A stretch of DNA of 35,313 nucleotides, from the NCBI RefSeq assembly GCF_010820565.1, contig NZ_JAAIJQ010000061.1, forward strand, positions 1 to 35,313, in the 5' to 3' direction. Shown one piece after another: positions 1 to 9,267 of this stretch. The notes beneath the pieces are model-generated. The model made no database searches, had not been told where the DNA came from, and saw nothing but the letters and a program-made list of their open reading frames with translations. The position numbers were made by a program, and so were the translations under genes. Positions within the stretch are counted from its first letter, which is position 1. Each line of letters begins with the position of its first letter. The stretch is from Thiorhodococcus minor (GTDB taxonomy: Bacteria > Pseudomonadota > Gammaproteobacteria > Chromatiales > Chromatiaceae).

Positions 1-28
1 CCATGCGAAAGTAGGTCACCGCCAGGGC
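1..28 (+). rRNA. rrf: 5S ribosomal RNA, 3' end only
   Basis: The first bases match the conserved 3' end of bacterial 5S rRNA: CCATGCGAAAGTAGG followed by the closing helix strand CCGCCAGGGC, as in the E. coli end CCATGCGAGAGTAGGG...GCCAGG. The rest of the gene and the rRNA operon lie before the window. A strong intrinsic terminator follows directly, as expected for the last gene of an rRNA operon. The exact 3' end is uncertain by about 2 nt. Confidence 0.9.
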
Positions 29-40
29 CTTATCCCAAAA

Positions 41-69
41 CCCCCGCCACTCAGTGACGGGGGTTTTTT
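41..69 (+). terminator. Intrinsic terminator of the rRNA operon
   Basis: The arms CCCCCGCCAC (41-50) and GTGACGGGGG (54-63) pair with one mismatch around a 3-nt loop and are followed by six T residues (64-69). The GC-rich stem and T run, just after the 5S end, make a textbook rho-independent terminator. An A run at 37-40 could pair with the T run, so it may also act in the other direction on transcripts from mtaD. Confidence 0.92.
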
Positions 70-207
70 CTTGCGCGCGAGAAAGACCATCACCCACATC
101 CGCGCCGCCTCTCCAACAGAGCCATGACCCAGCCGCGCGCGGCGAAAAACGACTGGGGACAGTTACATCCCGCCCCATGTAGCTTGCCCAGAAGGCGGCC
201 CGGGTGA

Positions 208-1524
208 TCAGGCGTAAGCCTCCAAATGCGTTTGCCAGACTTGGGCGGCTGAGATGACCTCGGCGGTGTGAAGTGTCGTCAGAGCGCCGTCACGGACGAC
301 GTGGCGGCCGCCAACCCAGACCTGCCGCACCTGGTGTCTTCCCGCGGCGTAGACGAGCTGGGAATTGGGGTGGTAGAGCGGCTGGGTGTGGGAGTCGCGC
401 AGGTCGAGGGCGACCAGGTCCGCCGACTTGCCGGGCTCGATGGAGCCGATCTCGTCGTCCAGTCCGAGGGCCTTGGCGCCGTTGATGGTCGCCATGCGCA
501 GGGCGTCCGATGCGGGGACCGCCGAGGCCGAGGCGGCGACGCCTTTGCCGAGCAGGGCCGCGGTGCGCATCTCCCCGAGCAGGTTGAGGTCGTTGTTGCT
601 CGCGGCGCCGTCGGTGCCGAGGGCGACATTGACGCCGGCCTCCAGCAGCTTGGCGACCGGGCAGAAGCCACTGGCCAGCTTGAGGTTGGACTCTGGGCAG
701 TGGACGACGTGGGCGCCGGTCTCGGCGAGCCGCTCGATCTCGGCGTCTTCCAGCTGGGTCATGTGGATGGCGACCAGCGAGGGCCCGATGAGTCCGAGCC
801 GATCGAGCCGGCTGATGGGGCGCTCGCCGTGGTCGCGCAGGGACTGCACCACCTCGTCCTGGGTCTCGTGGAGATGGATGTGGATGGGCACGTCCAGCTC
901 GTTGGCCAGGGTGTGGACGCGCTTGAGCGGCTCATCCGACACCGCGTAGGGCGAATGCGGCGCGAAGCCGACCCGGATCAGCGGATGGCTGCGGTACTGG
1001 TCCTGCAGCGCCAGCCCCTTGGCGATGTAGGCGTCGGCGGATTCGGCATAGCCAGTGGGGAAGTCGACCACGATCATGCCGATCACGGCGCGCATGCCGG
1101 CCTCCGCCGTGACCTGAGCGGTGACCTCGGGATAGAAGTACATGTCGTTGTAGCAGGTGACGCCGCCCCGCAGCATCTCCAGGACCGCCAGGCGCGTGCC
1201 GTCGGCCACGAAGTTGGGGTCGACCCAGCGCTTCTCGGTCGGCCAGATGTGATCGTGCAGCCAGGTCATGAGCGGCAGGTCGTCGGCCAGGCCGCGCATC
1301 AAGGTCATGGCCGCGTGCGTGTGCGCGTTGACCAGTCCGGGGATGAGGACGTGTCCCGGCAGCTCCACCAGGCGCTCTGCCTCCACGGATCGCTGCGCCT
1401 CCGCATAGGGCAGGATGGCGAGGATGCGTCCGTCCGCGATGGCGACGGCGTGATCGGTGAGCTGCCGATTCTCGGGATCCACGGTCAGAATCCACTGTGA
1501 GTGCACAAGAAGCTCGGCTTGCAT
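208..1524 (-). CDS. mtaD: 5-methylthioadenosine/S-adenosylhomocysteine deaminase (TRZ/ATZ amidohydrolase)
   Basis: A 438-residue metal-dependent amidohydrolase. Zinc-ligand motifs occur in order: HTH (H68, H70), APHSPY (H190), HIHLHET (H217, with E220 of the catalytic region) and GTDG (D305). The NxHTHxxM start of the barrel and the SNLKLASG segment are typical of the MtaD/SsnA/TRZ-ATZ group. MtaD removes the 6-amino group of methylthioadenosine or S-adenosylhomocysteine in the cytoplasm. The start at 1524 has an AAGGT ribosome site 8 nt upstream. It lies back-to-back with mtnA, 67 bp away, which supports a role in methylthioadenosine salvage through methylthioinosine, as known in Pseudomonas. 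Related family members act on other substrates (guanine, chloro-s-triazines), so specificity rests mainly on context. Confidence 0.88.
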   Translation of the reverse strand: MQAELLVHSQWILTVDPENRQLTDHAVAIADGRILAILPYAEAQRSVEAERLVELPGHVLIPGLVNAHTHAAMTLMRGLADDLPLMTWLHDHIWPTEKRWVDPNFVADGTRLAVLEMLRGGVTCYNDMYFYPEVTAQVTAEAGMRAVIGMIVVDFPTGYAESADAYIAKGLALQDQYRSHPLIRVGFAPHSPYAVSDEPLKRVHTLANELDVPIHIHLHETQDEVVQSLRDHGERPISRLDRLGLIGPSLVAIHMTQLEDAEIERLAETGAHVVHCPESNLKLASGFCPVAKLLEAGVNVALGTDGAASNNDLNLLGEMRTAALLGKGVAASASAVPASDALRMATINGAKALGLDDEIGSIEPGKSADLVALDLRDSHTQPLYHPNSQLVYAAGRHQVRQVWVGGRHVVRDGALTTLHTAEVISAAQVWQTHLEAYA

Positions 1525-1591
1525 GGCGGGACCTTTGGTTGTGACGTCGAATCAGGGACAATGCGCGGCAACATGCCATAAGGAGCCCTGT

Positions 1592-2647
1592 ATGACCACA
1601 GCACTTCCCTCGACTCCCACGCCCGATGACGCCGCGCTTTGGCATCAGGACCGGCTCTACTTGACCGACCAGCGGGTGCTTCCCGAGCGCGCCGAGTTTC
1701 TCGGCTACGACCAGGCGGCGGATGTCGCGGATGCGATTCGCGCCATGGTCGTGCGCGGGGCGCCGGCGATCGGGGTGGCTGCTGCCTATGGCGTGGTGCT
1801 TGCGGGCCGAGGGGCCTATGCGGCCGCGGAGGAGGGCTGGAAGGCGGCGATCGAGGCCGACCTGGAGCGGCTGGTTGCCTCCAGGCCGACGGCGGTCAAT
1901 CTCTTCTGGGCGATTCGCCGCATGCGGGGGCGCATCGCCCAGCTCGATACGTCCGATCCGACGGCCGCGCTGCTCGCGGAGGCCATTGCCATCCACGAGG
2001 AAGACCGCGCGGCCAACCGGCGTATGGGCGAGCTGGGTGCCGAGCTGATCGGAGGGCCGACCGAGGTCATCACCCACTGCAACGCCGGTGCGATGGCGAC
2101 TGGCGGTTATGGCACCGCGCTGGGTGTGGTGCGCAGCGCCTTCGCGGCCGGCAAGATCAGCCGGGTCTATGCCGACGAGACGCGGCCGTGGATGCAGGGC
2201 GCACGCTTGACGGCCTGGGAGCTGATGCACGACGGTATCCCCGTTACCCTGCAGGCGGACTGCGCCGCGGCGAGCCTCATGGCCGGCGGCACGGTCGGCT
2301 GGGTCATCGTCGGGTCCGATCGCATCGCCGCGAACGGCGATGTCGCCAACAAGATCGGGACCTACGGGCTGGCGGTGATGGCCAGGCACCATGGCATCAA
2401 GGTCATGGTCGCCGCGCCGACCTCCACGGTGGACATGGAGGTCGCCTCTGGCGCCGAGATCCCCATCGAAGAGCGCGATCCAGCCGAGCTGCTTGGCTGT
2501 GGCGGTCGCCGCATCGCCCCAGAGGCCTGCGAGGCGCGCAACCCCGTCTTCGACGTGACGCCAGCCGAGCTGGTCGATGCCATCGTCACCGAGCGCGGCG
2601 TCGTGCTCAATCCAACGCTCGAGAAGATGCGGGCCTTGATGGCCTGA
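1592..2647 (+). CDS. mtnA: Methylthioribose-1-phosphate isomerase
   Basis: A 351-residue protein of the eIF2B-like aldose-ketose isomerase family. It converts 5-methylthioribose-1-phosphate to 5-methylthioribulose-1-phosphate in methionine salvage. Visible family motifs are [30 protein letters not shown] with the catalytic-type Cys (C163), [17 protein letters not shown], and [17 protein letters not shown] with the acidic catalytic residue (D243). The open frame extends upstream, but the ATG at 1592 is chosen because AAGGAG (1580-1585) lies 6 nt before it and family homology starts there. It is divergent from mtaD. Later salvage enzymes (MtnB, MtnC and so on) are not in the window. Purple bacteria may instead feed this product into other shunts, which cannot be judged here. 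Confidence 0.95.
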   Translation: MTTALPSTPTPDDAALWHQDRLYLTDQRVLPERAEFLGYDQAADVADAIRAMVVRGAPAIGVAAAYGVVLAGRGAYAAAEEGWKAAIEADLERLVASRPTAVNLFWAIRRMRGRIAQLDTSDPTAALLAEAIAIHEEDRAANRRMGELGAELIGGPTEVITHCNAGAMATGGYGTALGVVRSAFAAGKISRVYADETRPWMQGARLTAWELMHDGIPVTLQADCAAASLMAGGTVGWVIVGSDRIAANGDVANKIGTYGLAVMARHHGIKVMVAAPTSTVDMEVASGAEIPIEERDPAELLGCGGRRIAPEACEARNPVFDVTPAELVDAIVTERGVVLNPTLEKMRALMA

Positions 2648-2746
2648 TTCGCCCTCGCTCCAACCCCCGGGCGATTCCCCGGCTGGCGGTTCGGCTGGGC
2701 GCGTCGCCCGCCAGGTCGGCATGGGACGCGAGCGGTCGCTGACCAA

Positions 2747-2769
2747 GGGGCGCGCGACCGTCGCGCCCC
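2747..2769 (+). terminator. Possible terminator hairpin after mtnA
   Basis: GGGGCGCG (2747-2754) pairs perfectly with CGCGCCCC (2762-2769) around a 7-nt loop. The tail is poor in T (only a short TTT at 2778-2780), so termination may be weak. The position 100 bp after the mtnA stop suits this role. Confidence 0.4.
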
Positions 2770-2913
2770 GCCTCATGTTTGGCCTTCCCGCCCCGGAATC
2801 TACCCGCCAGCCTTGGCAGATCGGCTTGCGCGCGTTGCGCTTGCGCTGCCGCCGTGCTCTGGGCGAGCCGTCCGGCAGCCATCGTCAGCTCAGCGATTCA
2901 GTGCCTAGCGTGG

Positions 2914-2919
2914 TAGAAT
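2914..2919 (+). promoter_or_regulatory. Putative gyrA promoter -10 box
   Basis: TAGAAT is a close match to the sigma-70 -10 consensus and lies 80 nt before gyrA. The same hexamer precedes gltX and glnS in this window. No good -35 is seen at 17 nt spacing; TCAGCG at 2890-2895 with an 18-bp spacer is weak. Confidence 0.4.
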
Positions 2920-2998
2920 CCGAGGGTTATGAGCACGCCGATCGCGGCAATCGCCGCTGCGTGCCGCACCGTAAGCCAAGAGTCGATTAACCACGCCC

Positions 2999-5623
2999 AT
3001 GCCAGATTTCGCGAAAGAAGTCCTGCCCATCAATCTCGAGGATGAGATGCGCCAGTCCTACCTGGATTACGCCATGAGCGTGATCGTGGGGCGGGCGCTC
3101 CCGGACGTGAGGGACGGCCTCAAGCCGGTCCATCGGCGCGTTCTCTTCTCCATGCACGAGCAGGGCAACGTCTGGAATCGCGCCTACCGTAAATCGGCGC
3201 GCGTGGTCGGTGACGTCATGGGTAAATACCACCCGCATGGCGACTCGGCCATCTACGACACCATGGTCCGCATGGCGCAGCCTTTCTCCATGCGCTATCT
3301 GCTGGTGGACGGGCAGGGCAACTTCGGCTCGGTCGACGGCGATCCGCCCGCGGCCATGCGCTATACCGAGGTGCGGATGAAGCGCATCTCCGAGGCGCTG
3401 CTCGACGATCTCGACAAAGAGACCGTCGACTTCGTCCCGAACTATGACAACACCGAGCACGAGCCCTCGGTCCTGCCGGCGCGTTTCCCCAACCTGCTGG
3501 TCAATGGCTCCTCCGGCATCGCGGTCGGCATGGCGACCAATATCCCGCCGCACAATCTGCGCGAGGTCATCGACGCCTGCCTGGCGATCATCGAGAACCC
3601 GCTGATCACCATCGAAGAGCTGATCGAGATCGTGCCAGGGCCGGATTTCCCGACCGCCGGCCTGATCAATGGGGTGCGTGGCATCCGCGAGGCCTACCGG
3701 ACCGGCCGCGGTCGCGTGGTGATGCGCGCGCGGACCACGACGGAGGTCCAGAAGCGCAGCGGGCGCGAGGCCATCGTCGTCACCGAGATCCCCTATCAGG
3801 TCAACAAGGCCCGCCTGCTCGAGCGCATCGCCGAGCTGGTTAAGGAAAAGAAGATCGAGGGCATCGCCCAGGACGGGCTGCGCGACGAGTCCGACAAGGA
3901 CGGCATGCGCATCGTCATCGAGCTGAAGCGCGATGCCTATGCCGAGGTGCTGCTGAACAACCTCTACCAGCACACCCAGATGCAGCAGGTCTTCGGCATC
4001 AACATGGTCGCCCTGGTCGACGGTCAGCCGCTGACGCTGAATCTCAAGCAGGTGCTCGAGTACTTCCTGCGTCACCGCCGCGACGTGGTGACCCGCCGCA
4101 CCCTCTACGAGCTGCGCAAGGCCCGCGATCGCGCGCACGTCTTGGAAGGCTATGCCATCGCGCTGGCCAACATCGACGACGTCATCGAGACCATCAAGAC
4201 CTCGGCGAGCCCAGCCGAGGCCCGCGAGCGCATCATGACGCGCGCCTGGCCGCCGGGCGCCGTGACCGGCATGCTGGAGCGCGCCGGGGCCGAGCAGACG
4301 CGGCCCGAGGATCTCGACCAAGGCTTCGGCCTGACCGACGCCGGCTACAAGCTCAGCGAGCGTCAGGCCAAGGCCATCCTGGACCTGCAGCTCCATCGGC
4401 TGACCGGCCTGGAGCAGGAGAAGATCCTCAAGGAGTTCGAGGAGATTCTGGCGATCATCGCCGCACTGCTGCTGATCCTGTCGGACCCCGACCGCCTCAT
4501 GGAGGTCATCCGCGACGAGCTGATCGCGGTGCGCGAGCAATTCGGCGACGACCGCCGAACAGAGATCCAGATCGATCAAACGGATCTGACCCTGGAAGAC
4601 CTCATCGCCCCCGAAGACGTCGTGGTGACCCTCTCGCACCAGGGCTACGTCAAGGCGCAGCCGCTGAGCGACTATCAAGCCCAAAGGCGCGGCGGCAAGG
4701 GCAGGAGCGCGACCTCCTTCCGCGAAGAGGACTTCATCGATCGCATCTTCGTCGCCAACTCGCACGACACCGTGCTGTGCTTCTCCAGCCGCGGCCGGGT
4801 CTATTGGCTCAAGGTCTACGAGCTGCCACAGGCCGGTCGCGGCGCGCGTGGCCGGCCCATGGTCAACCTGCTGCCGCTCGAGCAGGACGAGCGCATCAAC
4901 GCCGTGCTGCCGGTCCGCGACTATGAGGAAGGCTATTTCGTCTTCATGGCGACCAGCGCCGGCACGGTGAAGAAGACGCCGCTCAAGGACTTCTCCCGTC
5001 CGCTCTCGCGCGGCATCATCGCCATCGACCTGCGTGAGGACGAATACCTCATCGGCGTCGCCATCACCGACGGCAAGCAGGACCTCATGCTCTTCACCTC
5101 GGCCGGCAAGGCCGTGCGCTTCTCGGAAGAGCATGTGCGGGGCATGGGGCGGACTGCCCACGGCGTGCGCGGCGTCATGCTGCAAGAGGGCCAGCGCGTC
5201 ATTTCGCTCGTTGTCCCTGAGCCGGGCACCATCCTCAGTGTCACCGAGAACGGCTATGGCAAGCGCACCACGGTGGACCAGTTCCCGACCAAGGGGCGCG
5301 GTACCCAGGGCGTCATCGGCATCAGTACCTCGGAGCGCAACGGGGCTCAGGTCGGCGCCGTGCTGGTGCGCCCGGGCGATGAGATCATGCTCATCACCGA
5401 GGGCGGCCAACTGATCCGCACCAACGTCGACGAGATCCCGGTCGTCGGCCGCAGCGCGCAGGGCGTGAAGCTGATCAACCTCGCCGAGGGTGAGCGCTTG
5501 TGCTACATCGAGCGTGTCGTCGCCTTGGAGAACGGGGAGAACGGGGAGAACGGGGACGCGCCCAGCGATGGCGATGCCTCCGACCCAGACGGCGGTGCCG
5601 ATCCGGACACCGAGACAGACTAA
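2999..5623 (+). CDS. gyrA: DNA gyrase subunit A
   Basis: An 874-residue protein, nearly the length of E. coli GyrA (875). It cuts and rejoins DNA in the A2B2 gyrase that introduces negative supercoils. The catalytic tyrosine is Y122 in [10 protein letters not shown]. The quinolone-determining region keeps the sensitive-type S83 and D87 ([10 protein letters not shown]). The GyrA box QRRGGKG is at residues 562-568, opening the C-terminal DNA-wrapping beta-pinwheel. The protein ends in a very acidic tail that begins with three ENG repeats (about residue 844 on). In E. coli the acidic tail tunes DNA wrapping, so a similar role is likely. The start [16 protein letters not shown] matches the family. 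serC follows 27 bp later and could be cotranscribed. Confidence 0.98.
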   Translation: MPDFAKEVLPINLEDEMRQSYLDYAMSVIVGRALPDVRDGLKPVHRRVLFSMHEQGNVWNRAYRKSARVVGDVMGKYHPHGDSAIYDTMVRMAQPFSMRYLLVDGQGNFGSVDGDPPAAMRYTEVRMKRISEALLDDLDKETVDFVPNYDNTEHEPSVLPARFPNLLVNGSSGIAVGMATNIPPHNLREVIDACLAIIENPLITIEELIEIVPGPDFPTAGLINGVRGIREAYRTGRGRVVMRARTTTEVQKRSGREAIVVTEIPYQVNKARLLERIAELVKEKKIEGIAQDGLRDESDKDGMRIVIELKRDAYAEVLLNNLYQHTQMQQVFGINMVALVDGQPLTLNLKQVLEYFLRHRRDVVTRRTLYELRKARDRAHVLEGYAIALANIDDVIETIKTSASPAEARERIMTRAWPPGAVTGMLERAGAEQTRPEDLDQGFGLTDAGYKLSERQAKAILDLQLHRLTGLEQEKILKEFEEILAIIAALLLILSDPDRLMEVIRDELIAVREQFGDDRRTEIQIDQTDLTLEDLIAPEDVVVTLSHQGYVKAQPLSDYQAQRRGGKGRSATSFREEDFIDRIFVANSHDTVLCFSSRGRVYWLKVYELPQAGRGARGRPMVNLLPLEQDERINAVLPVRDYEEGYFVFMATSAGTVKKTPLKDFSRPLSRGIIAIDLREDEYLIGVAITDGKQDLMLFTSAGKAVRFSEEHVRGMGRTAHGVRGVMLQEGQRVISLVVPEPGTILSVTENGYGKRTTVDQFPTKGRGTQGVIGISTSERNGAQVGAVLVRPGDEIMLITEGGQLIRTNVDEIPVVGRSAQGVKLINLAEGERLCYIERVVALENGENGENGDAPSDGDASDPDGGADPDTETD
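5528..5554 (+). repeat. Three 9-bp tandem repeats in the gyrA tail
   Basis: GAGAACGGG occurs three times in a row, coding for ENG-ENG-ENG at the start of the acidic C-terminal tail of GyrA. The unit keeps frame, so copy changes would lengthen or shorten the tail without breaking the gene. Confidence 0.9.
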
Positions 5624-5650
5624 CCAGCAAAGCGAACGGAGAAATCCAGA

Positions 5651-6733
5651 ATGGCTCGCGTCTACAACTTCAGCGCCGGTCCGGCCATGCTGCCGGAGCC
5701 TGTCCTGGCCCAGGCCCGCGACGAGATGCTCGACTGGCAAGGCAGCGGCATGTGCGTGGCCGAGATGAGCCACCGCGGCAAGGAGTTCATGTCCATCGCC
5801 GCCCAGGCCGAGGCCGATCTGCGCGAGCTGATGAGCATCCCGGACAACTATAAGGTGCTCTTTCTCCAGGGCGGCGCCTCCAGCCAGTTCACGGCCATCC
5901 CCATGAACCTGCTCCATGGCGGGGAGAGCGCGGACTACATCAGCACAGGCTCCTGGTCCAAGAAGGCCATCGCCGAGGCGCGCCGCTACTGCGGCGTTCA
6001 CATCGCCGCGACGACCGAGGACACCAAGTTCACGCGCGCCCCGGCCCAGGCGGAGCTGGATCTCAGTGCCGACGCCTCCTATGTGCACTACACCCCCAAC
6101 GAGACCATCCAGGGCGTCGAGTTCTCCGATATCCCCGAGACCAACGGCAAGCCCCTGGTCGCCGACATGTCCTCGACCATCCTGTCGCGCCCCATCGATG
6201 TCTCCAAGTACGGACTCATCTACGCGGGTGCCCAGAAAAACATCGGTCCGGCCGGCCTGACCATCGTCATCGTCCGCGAAGACCTCATCGGCCAGCCCAT
6301 CAACGGCACGCCGACCATGCTCGACTACAAGGTCCAGGCGGACAACGACTCCATGTACAACACGCCGCCCACCTATGCCTGGTATCTGGCGGGCCTGGTG
6401 TTCCAGTGGCTGAAGGGCAAGGGCGGCCTGTCGGCCATGGGCGAGATCAACGCGCGCAAGGCCAAGCGCCTCTACGACTGCGTGGATGCCTCGAGCTTCT
6501 ACCAGAATCCGGTGGACCCGACATCGCGCTCCTGGATGAACGTGCCCTTCACGCTCGCGAGCGCGGACCTGGACGAGACCTTCCTGAAGGAGGCGAAGGC
6601 CGCCGGACTCACGACCCTAAAGGGGCACAGATCCGTCGGCGGCATGCGCGCGAGCATCTACAACGCTATGCCGGAAGAAGGCGTCGAGGCGCTGGTGTCC
6701 TTCATGCACGAGTTCGAGCGCAAGAACGGCTGA
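5651..6733 (+). CDS. serC: Phosphoserine aminotransferase
   Basis: A 360-residue class V PLP aminotransferase, close to E. coli SerC (362). It converts 3-phosphohydroxypyruvate and glutamate to phosphoserine (and the matching step in pyridoxal phosphate synthesis). The N-terminal [14 protein letters not shown], the SHRGKEF segment, GGASSQF, and the PLP lysine in [12 protein letters not shown] (K196) are all present, as is the C-terminal [19 protein letters not shown] at 5638-5641 lies 9 nt before the ATG. It lies between gyrA and serA, so two consecutive serine-pathway enzymes are adjacent, although a repeat-filled 107-bp gap separates serC from serA. Confidence 0.97.
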   Translation: MARVYNFSAGPAMLPEPVLAQARDEMLDWQGSGMCVAEMSHRGKEFMSIAAQAEADLRELMSIPDNYKVLFLQGGASSQFTAIPMNLLHGGESADYISTGSWSKKAIAEARRYCGVHIAATTEDTKFTRAPAQAELDLSADASYVHYTPNETIQGVEFSDIPETNGKPLVADMSSTILSRPIDVSKYGLIYAGAQKNIGPAGLTIVIVREDLIGQPINGTPTMLDYKVQADNDSMYNTPPTYAWYLAGLVFQWLKGKGGLSAMGEINARKAKRLYDCVDASSFYQNPVDPTSRSWMNVPFTLASADLDETFLKEAKAAGLTTLKGHRSVGGMRASIYNAMPEEGVEALVSFMHEFERKNG

Positions 6734-6736
6734 ATT

Positions 6737-6837
6737 CAGTGGGCAGTGATCAGTGGTCAGTCGTCAGTTGTGCCCGGCGCCGACCGCTGATGCCCCACCT
6801 CAGTCACTGACAACTGTCCATTGAAGACTGACGACTT
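6737..6837. repeat. Inverted arrays of CAGT heptads between serC and serA
   Basis: Five consecutive 7-bp units starting CAGT occupy 6737-6771 (CAGTGGG, CAGTGAT, CAGTGGT, CAGTCGT, CAGTTGT). On the other strand, five related units fill 6803-6837 (AAGTCGT, CAGTCTT, CAATGGA, CAGTTGT, CAGTGAC read 5'-3' on minus). About 31 bp separates the arrays. The element ends 3 bp before the serA ATG, and no ribosome site is seen within the normal distance. The pattern resembles heptanucleotide tandem repeats known from cyanobacteria and other bacteria; its function is unknown. Confidence 0.8.
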
Positions 6838-6840
6838 CTT

Positions 6841-8007
6841 ATGTTCAAAATCCAGACGCTGAACAACATCTCCGTGGCGGGCCTGGAGCGGCTGCCGCGC
6901 GATCGTTACGAGGTCGCCTCGGAGATCGCCCATCCGGATGCGATTCTCGTGCGCTCGGCCAAGATGCACGACATGGAGATCCCGGAGACGGTCCAGGCCA
7001 TCGGTCGCGCTGGGGCAGGGACCAACAACATCCCGGTCGGCGATATGACCGCGCGTGGCGTCGCCGTCTTCAACGCACCCGGCGCCAACGCCAATGCGGT
7101 GAAGGAGCTGGTGATCGCCGGCATGCTGCTGTCGGCGCGCAACATTCCGCAGGCCTGGCACTTCGCCCGCGAGCTGAGCGGCGACGATGCCGCGATCAAC
7201 AAGGCCGTCGAGGCCGGCAAGAAGCAGTTCGCTGGCTTCGAGCTGCCGGGCCGGACCCTGGGTGTCATCGGACTCGGGGCGATCGGCGTGAAGGTCGCCA
7301 ATGTCGCGCGCGCGCTCGGCATGAAGGTCATCGGCTACGACCCCAGTATCACCGTCAGCCGCGCCTGGCAGTTGGAGCGCGACGTCGAGGCCGCGATCAG
7401 CATCGACGATCTGCTCTCGCGCTCGGACTTCGTCACCTTCCATGTGCCCCTGACGGATCAGACCAAGCACATGATCAACGCCGAGCGCATTCGCACCCTG
7501 CCCAAGGGCGCCGTGCTGCTGAACTTCTCGCGCGCTGGCATCATCGATGACGATGCCGTGGTGACGGCCCTGGATCAGGGGCACCTCTACGCCTACTGCT
7601 GCGACTTCCCGAGCAATCTGCTGAAGGATCATCCCCGCGTCGTGACCCTGCCGCACCTGGGGGCATCGACCAAGGAGGCGGAGGACAACTGCGCCATCAT
7701 GGTCGCCGATCAGATCAGCGATTTTCTGGAGAATGGCAATGTGACCAACTCGGTCAACTTCCCGGAGATCGTCCTGCCGCGCAACGGCGGATTTCGCATG
7801 GCCGTCGTCAACAGCAACGTGCCCAACATGGTCGGCCAGATCTCCACGGATCTTGCCAACGCCGGGCTCAACATCGTCGATATGCTCAACCGCTCGCGCG
7901 GCGATGTTGCGGTGACCTTGATCGACGTCGACCAGCGCTGCCCCGAGGAGACCGTCAAGCAGATTCAGTCCATCGAGGGCGTGCTGTCGGTGCGCTGTCT
8001 CGGCTGA
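6841..8007 (+). CDS. serA: D-3-phosphoglycerate dehydrogenase, short ACT type
   Basis: A 388-residue member of the D-2-hydroxyacid dehydrogenases, the first committed step of serine synthesis (3-phosphoglycerate to 3-phosphohydroxypyruvate with NAD). The Rossmann motif GLGAIG is at 144-149, the substrate arginine at R231 (NFSRAGIID) and the catalytic histidine at H272 (LPHLGAST). The C-terminal 75 residues form an ACT domain (VPNMVGQISTDLANAG), suggesting serine feedback. The usual catalytic Glu of the VFPTEP segment is not obvious: that segment reads DFPSNL here, which I believe is typical of this subfamily. The start MFKIQTLNNISVAGL fits the family, though a heptad repeat runs up to it and no Shine-Dalgarno is visible. 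pheA follows after 12 bp. Confidence 0.93.
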   Translation: MFKIQTLNNISVAGLERLPRDRYEVASEIAHPDAILVRSAKMHDMEIPETVQAIGRAGAGTNNIPVGDMTARGVAVFNAPGANANAVKELVIAGMLLSARNIPQAWHFARELSGDDAAINKAVEAGKKQFAGFELPGRTLGVIGLGAIGVKVANVARALGMKVIGYDPSITVSRAWQLERDVEAAISIDDLLSRSDFVTFHVPLTDQTKHMINAERIRTLPKGAVLLNFSRAGIIDDDAVVTALDQGHLYAYCCDFPSNLLKDHPRVVTLPHLGASTKEAEDNCAIMVADQISDFLENGNVTNSVNFPEIVLPRNGGFRMAVVNSNVPNMVGQISTDLANAGLNIVDMLNRSRGDVAVTLIDVDQRCPEETVKQIQSIEGVLSVRCLG

Positions 8008-8019
8008 GCGGGCTGCCGT

Positions 8020-9120
8020 ATGACTAAAGCCACCACCGATGAGGAGGCGCTCGAGGCGGTCCGCAAGAGGATCGACGCCATCGACCAGGAGCTGCTTGCG
8101 CTCATCAGCGAGCGTGCCCGTTGTGCGCAGCGGGTCGCGCACATCAAGACCGAGGCGAGCGGGCATTCCGTCCAGTTCTATCGACCGGAGCGCGAGGCCT
8201 CCATCCTGCGTCGGATCAAGGAGTCCAATCCGGGTCCGCTGGATGGCGAGGAGGTCGCGCGACTGTTCCGCGAGATCATGTCCGCCTGCCTGGCCTTGGA
8301 GCGGCCGCTCAGCGCCGCCTTTCTCGGTCCGGAAGGGACCTTTACTCAGGCGGCGGCCATCAAGCATTTCGGACACGCGGTGGTCACCAAGGCGATGGGG
8401 GCCATCGACGAGATCTTTCGCGAGGTGGAGTCGGGCGCCTGCGACTTCGGGGTCGTCCCGGTCGAGAACTCGACCGAGGGCGTCGTCAGCCACACCCTCG
8501 ATCTCTTCATGGCCTCGCCCTTGATGATCACGGGCGAGGTCTGCCTGCGCATCCACCATCACCTGCTGAGCCATGCCGAGAGCCTGAGCGCCATCCGCAC
8601 CGTCTACTCCCATCAGCAATCGCTCGCGCAGTGCCGGGAATGGCTCGACCGTAATCTGCCGACGGCCGAGCTCATCGCAGTTGGAAGCAATGCGGAAGCG
8701 GCGCGCTTGGCTGCTCAGGAGCCGGAGGCGGCGGCGGTCGCCGGGGCTCAGGCTGCCGAGATCTACGGCCTGAGCGAGCTCGCCGAGCGGATCGAGGACG
8801 AGCCGAGCAATACCACCCGTTTTCTCGTCATCGGCAAACAGGACTCGCCCCCGAGCGGGCAGGACAAGACCAGTCTCCTGCTCTCCTGCAAGAACGAGGC
8901 GGGCGGACTGCACAGCCTCCTTGCGCCCATGGCGGTTCACGGGATCAGCATGACCCGGATCGAGTCCCGGCCATCGCGGCGGGGTATTTGGGACTATGTG
9001 TTCTTCGTCGATATCCTCGGGCATCGCTCCGATCCCAATGTGGCCCACGCGCTGCGAAACCTGGATAAGGATGCGCTCCTCTTCAAGGTGCTGGGGTCTT
9101 ATCCCATCGCGGTGCTCTGA
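8020..9120 (+). CDS. pheA: Bifunctional chorismate mutase/prephenate dehydratase (P-protein)
   Basis: A 366-residue P-protein making phenylpyruvate from chorismate. Residues about 8-95 form an AroQ-type chorismate mutase (VRKRIDAIDQELLALISERA). Residues about 98-275 form the prephenate dehydratase (FLGPEGTFTQAAA, VPVENSTEGVV, and the catalytic TTR motif at 265-267). Residues about 283-360 are an ACT domain with the phenylalanine-binding ESRP motif at 315-318, so feedback inhibition by phenylalanine is likely. It is 12 bp after serA and on the same strand as hisC and tyrA, forming the common aromatic cluster of gammaproteobacteria and betaproteobacteria. Confidence 0.97.
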   Translation: MTKATTDEEALEAVRKRIDAIDQELLALISERARCAQRVAHIKTEASGHSVQFYRPEREASILRRIKESNPGPLDGEEVARLFREIMSACLALERPLSAAFLGPEGTFTQAAAIKHFGHAVVTKAMGAIDEIFREVESGACDFGVVPVENSTEGVVSHTLDLFMASPLMITGEVCLRIHHHLLSHAESLSAIRTVYSHQQSLAQCREWLDRNLPTAELIAVGSNAEAARLAAQEPEAAAVAGAQAAEIYGLSELAERIEDEPSNTTRFLVIGKQDSPPSGQDKTSLLLSCKNEAGGLHSLLAPMAVHGISMTRIESRPSRRGIWDYVFFVDILGHRSDPNVAHALRNLDKDALLFKVLGSYPIAVL

Positions 9121-9148
9121 GCCCGTGGGCGCTGCCGTCGAGCTGTAG

Positions 9149-9174
9149 GCTGGACAAGCGCAGCGCAGTCCAGC
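9149..9174. repeat. REP-like palindrome between pheA and hisC
   Basis: GCTGGAC (9149-9155) and GTCCAGC (9168-9174) form a perfect 7-bp stem enclosing a GCGC-rich centre that can itself fold. It resembles the widespread GTAGGCTGGACAAGCGCAGC-type intergenic palindromes of proteobacteria. It lies 28 bp after the pheA stop and could also act as a weak terminator or mRNA-protecting hairpin; there is no T run. Confidence 0.6.
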
Positions 9175-9267
9175 AGCCGCGGTGCGGGTCCGGCGGATTT
9201 CGCTCTCGCTCGTCTACCCTAGGGCGGGCGATGCACGGCTGACGATCAACCAAACCTGTGACCTGTT

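Larger units (their letters stand above)
2648..2998 (+). other. Intergenic region mtnA-gyrA (351 bp)
   Basis: No convincing gene is seen. It holds a GC-rich hairpin (2747-2769) that may end mtnA transcription and, near the 3' end, a TAGAAT hexamer (2914-2919) likely to be the -10 box of gyrA. The ATG at 2929 opens only a short frame ahead of gyrA and no function is assigned to it. Confidence 0.6.

Noticed and set aside
140-175. GGGGACAGTTACATC near 155, similar to sequences often seen close to RayT genes
   Set aside because: Only one copy is seen in the window, with no palindrome or transposase fragment around it, so no feature can be supported.
932-2776. A 614-codon minus-strand frame spanning mtnA and the mtaD start
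   Set aside because: It runs antisense through mtnA and in another frame over mtaD; composition is that of a shadow frame and no family match is apparent.
3240-3270. Possible quinolone-resistance changes in GyrA
   Set aside because: Positions 83 and 87 are Ser and Asp ([10 protein letters not shown]), the sensitive-type residues.
2987-6088. A very long minus-strand open frame (1033 codons) opposite gyrA and serC
   Set aside because: It lies antisense to two well-recognised genes, has low-complexity composition (L, D, G, R, V rich) typical of GC-rich shadow frames, and no domain is recognisable.
6737-6837. CRISPR array
   Set aside because: The repeated units are 7 bp and contiguous, with no unique spacers and no cas genes in the window.
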